From Acidobacteriota bacterium (GTDB lineage Bacteria; Acidobacteriota; Blastocatellia; Pyrinomonadales; Pyrinomonadaceae): DNA of 9,852 bases. Where the stretch lies: contig QHXE01000611.1 in NCBI GenBank assembly GCA_003222835.1, forward strand, positions 1 to 9,852. The letters are read 5' to 3'. Made by a program: the position numbers and the translations under genes. Positions 6,032-9,852 of the stretch are shown one piece after another (position 1 is the first letter of the stretch; the number at the start of each line of letters is the position of its first letter). Under the pieces are notes generated by a model. It did no database searches and had not been told where the DNA came from. It saw nothing but the letters and a program-made list of their open reading frames with translations.

Positions 6032-7714
6032 ATGTTAGGCTTTTCGCCGATGGGAAGCGACGGAGCCAAACAACCAGCAACGTCTCGTTCGCTTGGTAGA
6101 CGACTCTGGTGGTTGATCCTGGGAAGAGCGGCGACGGCTGTACTTTTGTTGTTGCTCGGGTCTTTCTGGCGACACAACGCGCTAGAGAGCAGTCTCAGCG
6201 GTTCACTTCGCCGCGTCGCGCCAATCTTGTGGACGGTGGCAGCACTGACCATTATCTATTCCGCCGCTCATCCGGTGTGGAAGAATTATCTGGCGCAATC
6301 GCGTTTTCAATTATTTGCCGACGTGCTGCTGGTCACCTGGCTGGTTTGGGCTACCGGCGATCTTCATTCACCTTACGCAGCGCTCTACATCGTCGTGATT
6401 TCAGTTTCGAGTTTGTTCATCGGACCGCGCGGAGCGTTGATCACCTCACTCGGCAGCGCAGCGGCATTCAATGCTTGTACTCTATTTGCGCTCAACGGAA
6501 TTGGGCCCGTCGCAAGCGGCGCGATGTCTAACGAATCTCTGGCAAATGCTATTCAATCGATGGGGCTCTCCGATGTCTCATTCCTGGTCGTCGGACTGCT
6601 AGCGGGGAAACTGGCGGAGCGTCAGTTGCGCTCTGATGTACAGCTCGCTGCGGCCACTCGGTCACTCGCAGACCTGCGCGCCCTTCATGAGCGCATCGTG
6701 GAATCGATTCGCTCAGGAGTCGTAACCACCGATCTGCTGGGACGCATTTATACTTTCAATGCGGCTGCTGAAGAGATTACGGGTTACAAATTAGCTGATG
6801 TGCGAGGGCAGGACGCCTCGATTTTTTTCGGCGACATGACGCGCCAGATTGCCGCCTCGATGAACGCCGCGACTACTGGAACAGTCAGTCCTAGATTTCA
6901 AGCTGATTGCCTTACCCCAAACGGATGGGCATTGCGTTTAGGGTTTTCCATCGCGCCGCTGTTTGCCGAAGCGGGCGAGACAAGTGGCTTGGTGATCACT
7001 TTTCAGGATCTGACTGACGTGCGCGCGCTGGAAGAGACTTCGCGACGACAAGATCGAATGGCCGCTGTCGGGCGCCTGGCGGCGTCGATTGCGCACGAGA
7101 TTAGAAATCCGCTGGCGGCAATGCGCGGCTCGATCCAGATGTTGCGCGACGAAATGGACGGCGATTCGGAACAGACTCAGTTGATGGAGATCATTCTGCG
7201 CGAATCGGACCGGCTCAATAATATTGTCGCTGATTATCTGAATTATGCGCGGCCAAAGCCCGCGGAACTAAAAGACGTGGAGTTATGCAGTCTGGTGCGT
7301 GAGACCTTTAAGCTTTTGCGCAACAGTTCGGAGATCGGCGCGCGCCACTCGCTTGAAGAGGATCTACCCGATCGCCCGGCGATCGTGTCAGGAGATCCGG
7401 AGCAACTCCGACAGGTTTGCTGGAATATCGCGCGAAATTCTCTTAAGGCCATGTCGAGCGGCGGCACTTTTCGCATTTCTTTGGCAGAGGTCGATGACAA
7501 TCGTCTGCGGCTTTCATTCACGGACACCGGCTGCGGCATGTCGCCGGAACAGGTTGAACAGTTGTTCGAGCCGTTCACATCGACGACGGGCGGCACCGGC
7601 CTGGGACTTTCAATTGTCTATCAAATCATTCGGGATCATAATGGTACAATCAACGTACGCAGCCGGCTCGGAGAAGGAACTACCATTACGGTTGAATTGC
7701 CTGTTACTAGTTGA
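6032..7714 (+). CDS. pilS: PilS-like membrane sensor histidine kinase
   Basis: 560 residues. About six transmembrane helices fill residues 25-194 (e.g. LILGRAATAVLLLLLGSFW, VAPILWTVAALTIIYSA, LYIVVISVSSLFIG). They are followed by a coiled linker, a PAS domain (about 216-330; ESIRSGVVTTD, FNAAAEEITGY) and a HisKA domain with phospho-acceptor H355 in HEIRNPLAAMRGSIQML. A HATPase_c domain completes it: N box NIARN 465-469, G1 DTGCGM 498-503, F box FEPF 512-515, G2 GTGLGLS 521-527. All catalytic motifs are present. A multi-pass N-terminus plus PAS is the PilS layout; family knowledge is that PilS senses pilin in the membrane and controls PilR phosphorylation. The pilR gene begins 3 nt after the stop and pilA lies beyond, which supports the name over NtrB, AtoS or similar. 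Neither ATG 6032 nor ATG 6050 has a good ribosome site; the start is therefore uncertain. Confidence 0.87.
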   Translation: MLGFSPMGSDGAKQPATSRSLGRRLWWLILGRAATAVLLLLLGSFWRHNALESSLSGSLRRVAPILWTVAALTIIYSAAHPVWKNYLAQSRFQLFADVLLVTWLVWATGDLHSPYAALYIVVISVSSLFIGPRGALITSLGSAAAFNACTLFALNGIGPVASGAMSNESLANAIQSMGLSDVSFLVVGLLAGKLAERQLRSDVQLAAATRSLADLRALHERIVESIRSGVVTTDLLGRIYTFNAAAEEITGYKLADVRGQDASIFFGDMTRQIAASMNAATTGTVSPRFQADCLTPNGWALRLGFSIAPLFAEAGETSGLVITFQDLTDVRALEETSRRQDRMAAVGRLAASIAHEIRNPLAAMRGSIQMLRDEMDGDSEQTQLMEIILRESDRLNNIVADYLNYARPKPAELKDVELCSLVRETFKLLRNSSEIGARHSLEEDLPDRPAIVSGDPEQLRQVCWNIARNSLKAMSSGGTFRISLAEVDDNRLRLSFTDTGCGMSPEQVEQLFEPFTSTTGGTGLGLSIVYQIIRDHNGTINVRSRLGEGTTITVELPVTS

Positions 7715-7717
7715 TAA

Positions 7718-9247
7718 ATGCCGAATATTCTCATCGTCGATGATGAACTGAGCATGCGTCAATTTCTGACGCATCTGTTTCAGCGTGAGGGCCACACCGT
7801 GCGTGTCGCGGAAAATGGCCGCCGGGCCATGACCCTTATGAGTGAGCAGCCCGCCGACGTGGTGATATCGGACGTAAAGATGCCGGACATGGGCGGCATC
7901 GAACTACTGCGGGCGGCACGCGAGCTGAATTCAAATATCGAAGTGATCATGATGACCGCGTTCGCCAACGAAGCGACGGCGCACGAAGCGTTTCTGCTCG
8001 GTGCTTTTGATTTCGTCCACAAACCATTTGACAACGAACTATTGAAGGAGAAAGTGGCGCGCGCGCTGCAGAAGATTTCCATCGTCAAAGAAAAGCAGGC
8101 GCTCCAGGACGAGAACGACGCACTAATTAAGGGACAGCGCGCGCGCGGAAAACTTAGCAACATCATCGGACAGTCCGATCGCATGCAGGCGGTTTATCAG
8201 ATGATTGAGACTGTCGCTCAGGTCCAATCGACGATTCTGATTACGGGCGAATCCGGCACCGGCAAGGAACTTGTCGCCCGCGCGATTCACGATCTAAGTC
8301 CGCGCGCAAACAAACCATTCATCTCAGTGAACTGCGGCGCGTTTACCGAGACATTACTCGAGTCGGAATTGTTTGGCTACGTAAAGGGCTCGTTCACTGG
8401 CGCAACCGCAAACCGAAAAGGCCTGTTCGATGCGGCAGATCAGGGAACAATTTTTCTCGACGAGATTGGCGAGATGTCGCCGGCCATGCAAGTAAAACTT
8501 TTGCGTGTTTTGCAAGAGCGCAAAGTGCGGCCCGTCGGCGCTCACGAAGAAACCGAGGTCGATACACGCGTGATTGCCGCCACGAATCGGGACTTGGCGG
8601 CGATGGTCAAGGACGGCACTTTTCGTGAGGATCTGTTCTATCGTATTTCGGTGATTCCGATGGAGCTTCCTCTCTTACACGAGCGCGGCGCAGACATTGC
8701 AGAATTAACGGAACACTTTATCAAGAAGTTTTGCGCGCAGACAGGACGATCGATATCGATCAGCCCTCAGGCGTTACAGCTGCTTGAAGCTTACTCGTGG
8801 CCCGGGAATGTCCGCGAGTTGGAGCACACAATCGAACGCGCGGTCGCGCTGGAAAAGACGGACACGATTCAGCCTGAACGCCTTCCGGATCAAGTAACAA
8901 AGTACAGCCAGGCACGAATTTCCTCGGAGTTAGAATTGCCGAGCGAAGGCATTGACCTCACCGCGCATTTGGACCAATTGGAGAAGACGTATGTCATGGA
9001 AGCGCTCCGGCGGACCGACGGCAATCAAACCAACGCAGCTAGTCTTCTGAAGATGTCGGTGCGCTCGCTGCGCCACTTGCTGGACAAACACGGCATCCGC
9101 GGTCTCACCGCTCAGATGCGTGATGAAAGACGAACGGATTCGATTCCGCGCCGTCGCGCGACCGATCCTTATCCACGCCGACGCGCTGAAGATTTTGACG
9201 AGAACGCGAACGACTCCGGCCAGGCGGCGACCGCCGGTGAGCGCTGA
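7718..9247 (+). CDS. pilR: PilR-like sigma-54-dependent response regulator
   Basis: 509 residues. Receiver domain (1-120): acidic pocket D8/D9, phospho-acceptor D52 in ISDVKMPD, T80 and K102. Central AAA+ activator domain (about 148-385): Walker A GESGTGKE 177-184; the sigma-54 contact loop, here GSFTGA at 224-229 instead of the usual GAFTGA; Walker B GTIFLDEIGE 243-252; arginine-finger region FREDLFYR; and SWPGNVREL at 360-368. Fis-type helix-turn-helix: GNQTNAASLLKMSVRSLRHL at 435-454. A charged tail of about 45 residues follows with a repeated PRRRA unit (477-490), beyond the usual PilR end. Family knowledge: phosphorylated PilR binds upstream sites and drives sigma-54 RNA polymerase at pilA. 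The pilS stop, an extra TAA and the ATG are contiguous with no ribosome site, so translation is likely coupled to pilS. The sigma-54-like promoter and pilin gene lie directly downstream. Confidence 0.9.
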   Translation: MPNILIVDDELSMRQFLTHLFQREGHTVRVAENGRRAMTLMSEQPADVVISDVKMPDMGGIELLRAARELNSNIEVIMMTAFANEATAHEAFLLGAFDFVHKPFDNELLKEKVARALQKISIVKEKQALQDENDALIKGQRARGKLSNIIGQSDRMQAVYQMIETVAQVQSTILITGESGTGKELVARAIHDLSPRANKPFISVNCGAFTETLLESELFGYVKGSFTGATANRKGLFDAADQGTIFLDEIGEMSPAMQVKLLRVLQERKVRPVGAHEETEVDTRVIAATNRDLAAMVKDGTFREDLFYRISVIPMELPLLHERGADIAELTEHFIKKFCAQTGRSISISPQALQLLEAYSWPGNVRELEHTIERAVALEKTDTIQPERLPDQVTKYSQARISSELELPSEGIDLTAHLDQLEKTYVMEALRRTDGNQTNAASLLKMSVRSLRHLLDKHGIRGLTAQMRDERRTDSIPRRRATDPYPRRRAEDFDENANDSGQAATAGER

Positions 9248-9268
9248 GGTTTGTGTGCGCCGGCAGAG

Positions 9269-9336
9269 CGGTACGCACGCCTCCGGCGTGCATCGTACGC
9301 GCGATGTATTGGGGCACGCCGGAGGCGTGCGTACCG
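9269..9336. repeat. Perfect 23-bp inverted repeat with nested hairpins (REP-like)
   Basis: The arm at 9269-9291 is the exact reverse complement of 9314-9336, with a 22-nt spacer. Each arm is itself nearly palindromic: GCACGCC, TCC, GGCGTGC gives a 7-bp stem with a 3-nt loop. The spacer holds a CATCG...CGATG dyad, so the DNA or RNA could form either one long stem or two small hairpins. It starts 21 nt after the pilR stop. GC-rich paired hairpins of this kind resemble REP/BIME elements mobilised by RAYT transposases. It could also limit read-through from pilSR into pilA, though no T-tract follows. Confidence 0.8.
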
Positions 9337-9389
9337 AGCTACTGACGCACTCCAAAACTTTTCTTTTGACGAAAACCGTCACCGTCCCG

Positions 9390-9406
9390 CTGACATAATT
9401 TGTCAG
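9390..9406. promoter_or_regulatory. Candidate PilR upstream activating site (CTGACA-N5-TGTCAG)
   Basis: A perfect 6-bp inverted repeat with a 5-nt AT-only spacer, centred about 105 bp upstream of the -24 element. The core TGTC appears once on each strand; TGTC-containing motifs are described for Pseudomonas PilR sites. Position and symmetry fit an enhancer bound by a Fis-type dimer. Assignment to PilR is inference. Confidence 0.5.
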
Positions 9407-9501
9407 ACCCACACTTGCTGCCATTTAAGTTCCTGAGACCTCGCTATCGTTTCCTTTGAATTCTCTAAGAATTGTTTCGTGCTTCACTCAATTCGTCCTC
9501 G

Positions 9502-9517
9502 TGGCACGGGGCTTGAT
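9502..9517 (+). promoter_or_regulatory. Sigma-54 (-24/-12) promoter for pilA
   Basis: TGGCACG at 9502-9508, four bases, then TTGAT at 9513-9517. The -24 part is a perfect match to the sigma-54 consensus TGGCACG-N4-TTGCW, and the 12-nt distance from the GG to the -12 G is correct. The -12 part has GA instead of GC, its one deviation. Transcription would start near 9527-9529, giving a leader of about 88 nt before the pilA ATG. The adjacent pilR gene encodes the matching type of activator. Confidence 0.72.
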
Positions 9518-9606
9518 GAGAGGGTCGCGACAAATCGCGCGCTGCGGTTCATCGACGAGACAAAGCCGGTGGCGCGAACGAGCAAACAAAACCAGCTTAT
9601 CTCTTT

Positions 9607-9612
9607 AAGGAG
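9607..9612 (+). promoter_or_regulatory. pilA ribosome binding site
   Basis: AAGGAG lies only 3 nt before ATG 9616, closer than usual, and 12 nt before the in-frame ATG 9625. The real start could be either: the first gives an 11-residue pilin leader, the second an 8-residue leader. Confidence 0.6.
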
Positions 9613-9615
9613 CAA

Positions 9616-9852
9616 ATGAAAGACATGATGAAAAAGAATCAGAAGGGCTTCTCGTTGATCGAGCTGCTCATCGTTGTGGCGATTATCGGCATTATCGCCG
9701 CGATCGCTATCCCTAATCTACTCGCTTCTCGCCGCGCCGCGAATGAGGGTTCAGCCCAGCAGTCACTGCGTACGCTTAGCAGTGCGGAAGCGACCTACTA
9801 CTCAACCGCCGGCAACGGCAATTATGGAACCATGACTCAAATGATGAACGCG
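9616..9852 (+). CDS. pilA: Type IVa major pilin PilA, N-terminal part (cut by window end)
   Basis: The frame is open from ATG 9616 to the last base, giving 79 residues with no stop. MKDMMKKNQKG is a short basic leader, cut by prepilin peptidase (PilD) between G11 and F12. The mature protein starts FSLIELLIVVAIIGIIAAIA, the canonical pilin N-terminal helix, with E16 as the Glu5 required for assembly and IPNLLASRRAANEGSA following. The alpha-1 helix then continues into SLRTLSSAEATYYS and a Gly/Asn-rich loop (GNGNYGTM). Family knowledge: pilin subunits stay in the inner membrane until built into the pilus used for twitching, adhesion or DNA uptake. The 3' part, including any disulfide loop that would separate major from minor pilin, is missing. 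Its place behind pilSR and the sigma-54-like promoter favours the major pilin. Confidence 0.92.
   Translation, partial: MKDMMKKNQKGFSLIELLIVVAIIGIIAAIAIPNLLASRRAANEGSAQQSLRTLSSAEATYYSTAGNGNYGTMTQMMNA

Larger units (their letters stand above)
9248..9615 (+). other. 368-bp regulatory region between pilR and pilA
   Basis: No credible coding frame: short open frames here translate the inverted repeat in a low-complexity way. In order it holds a perfect 23-bp inverted repeat (9269-9336), an AT-rich stretch, a TGACA/TGTCA palindrome (9390-9406), a small AATTC/GAATT dyad (9459-9473), a sigma-54-like promoter (9502-9517), an untranslated leader of about 90 nt, and the pilA ribosome site. This order matches an enhancer-driven pilin promoter. 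Confidence 0.75.

Noticed and set aside
7718..9247. Nitrogen-regulation identity (NtrC) for the response regulator
   Set aside because: The domain set would allow it, but the six-helix PAS kinase upstream and the sigma-54-like pilin promoter directly downstream fit PilR better.
9120..9424. Short frames on both strands across 9120-9424
   Set aside because: They translate the 23-bp inverted repeat and the antisense of the pilR tail; their composition is not protein-like.

Overview
The window most likely comes from a member of the Acidobacteriota, with a Blastocatellia-like relative as my best guess. The main reason is a secreted protein with the acidobacterial VWFA-related architecture (TIGR03436 type). 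Supporting signs are small secreted proteins that I associate with this phylum, moderately GC-rich coding DNA, and several kinds of dispersed intergenic repeats. The assignment is inference; there is no rRNA marker here. No tRNA, rRNA, CRISPR array or transposase gene was found.

Left part, plus strand (1-3741). The window opens inside mltG, the endolytic murein transglycosylase, whose 5' end lies outside. Next come two small loci, 755-1331 and 1381-1936. Each looks like one gene broken by an apparent frameshift: a signal-peptide protein with a C-terminal beta-rich domain, and a single-pass membrane protein with an extracytoplasmic domain. A secreted coiled-coil protein (2129-2701) follows, and 5 nt later the VWFA protein (2707-3741). 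Its signal peptide and N-terminal linker are partly encoded by a CTCTGTG/CACAGAG inverted repeat.

Middle, minus strand (3738-5917). An arginase (rocF) lies upstream of a D-alanine--D-alanine ligase (ddl). The ligase is split into two overlapping frames, a third apparent frameshift. The stop codons of ddl and the VWFA gene overlap tail to tail.

Right part, plus strand (6032-9852). pilS (six-helix membrane sensor kinase) and pilR (NtrC-family activator of sigma-54 promoters) are 3 nt apart. A 368-bp non-coding region follows, holding a perfect 23-bp inverted repeat, a TGACA/TGTCA palindrome and a -24/-12 sigma-54-like promoter. It leads directly into pilA, a type IVa major pilin cut off by the window end. 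PilS and PilR are expected to switch on pilA from this promoter, so sensor, activator, promoter and target lie together in under 4 kb.

I see no clearly new system. The most notable items are the repeat embedded in a signal-peptide coding region, CATTTNN heptamer arrays in two intergenic gaps, the complete pilSR-pilA regulatory unit, and three apparent frameshifts within about 4 kb. The frameshifts raise the question of sequence quality versus real decay.
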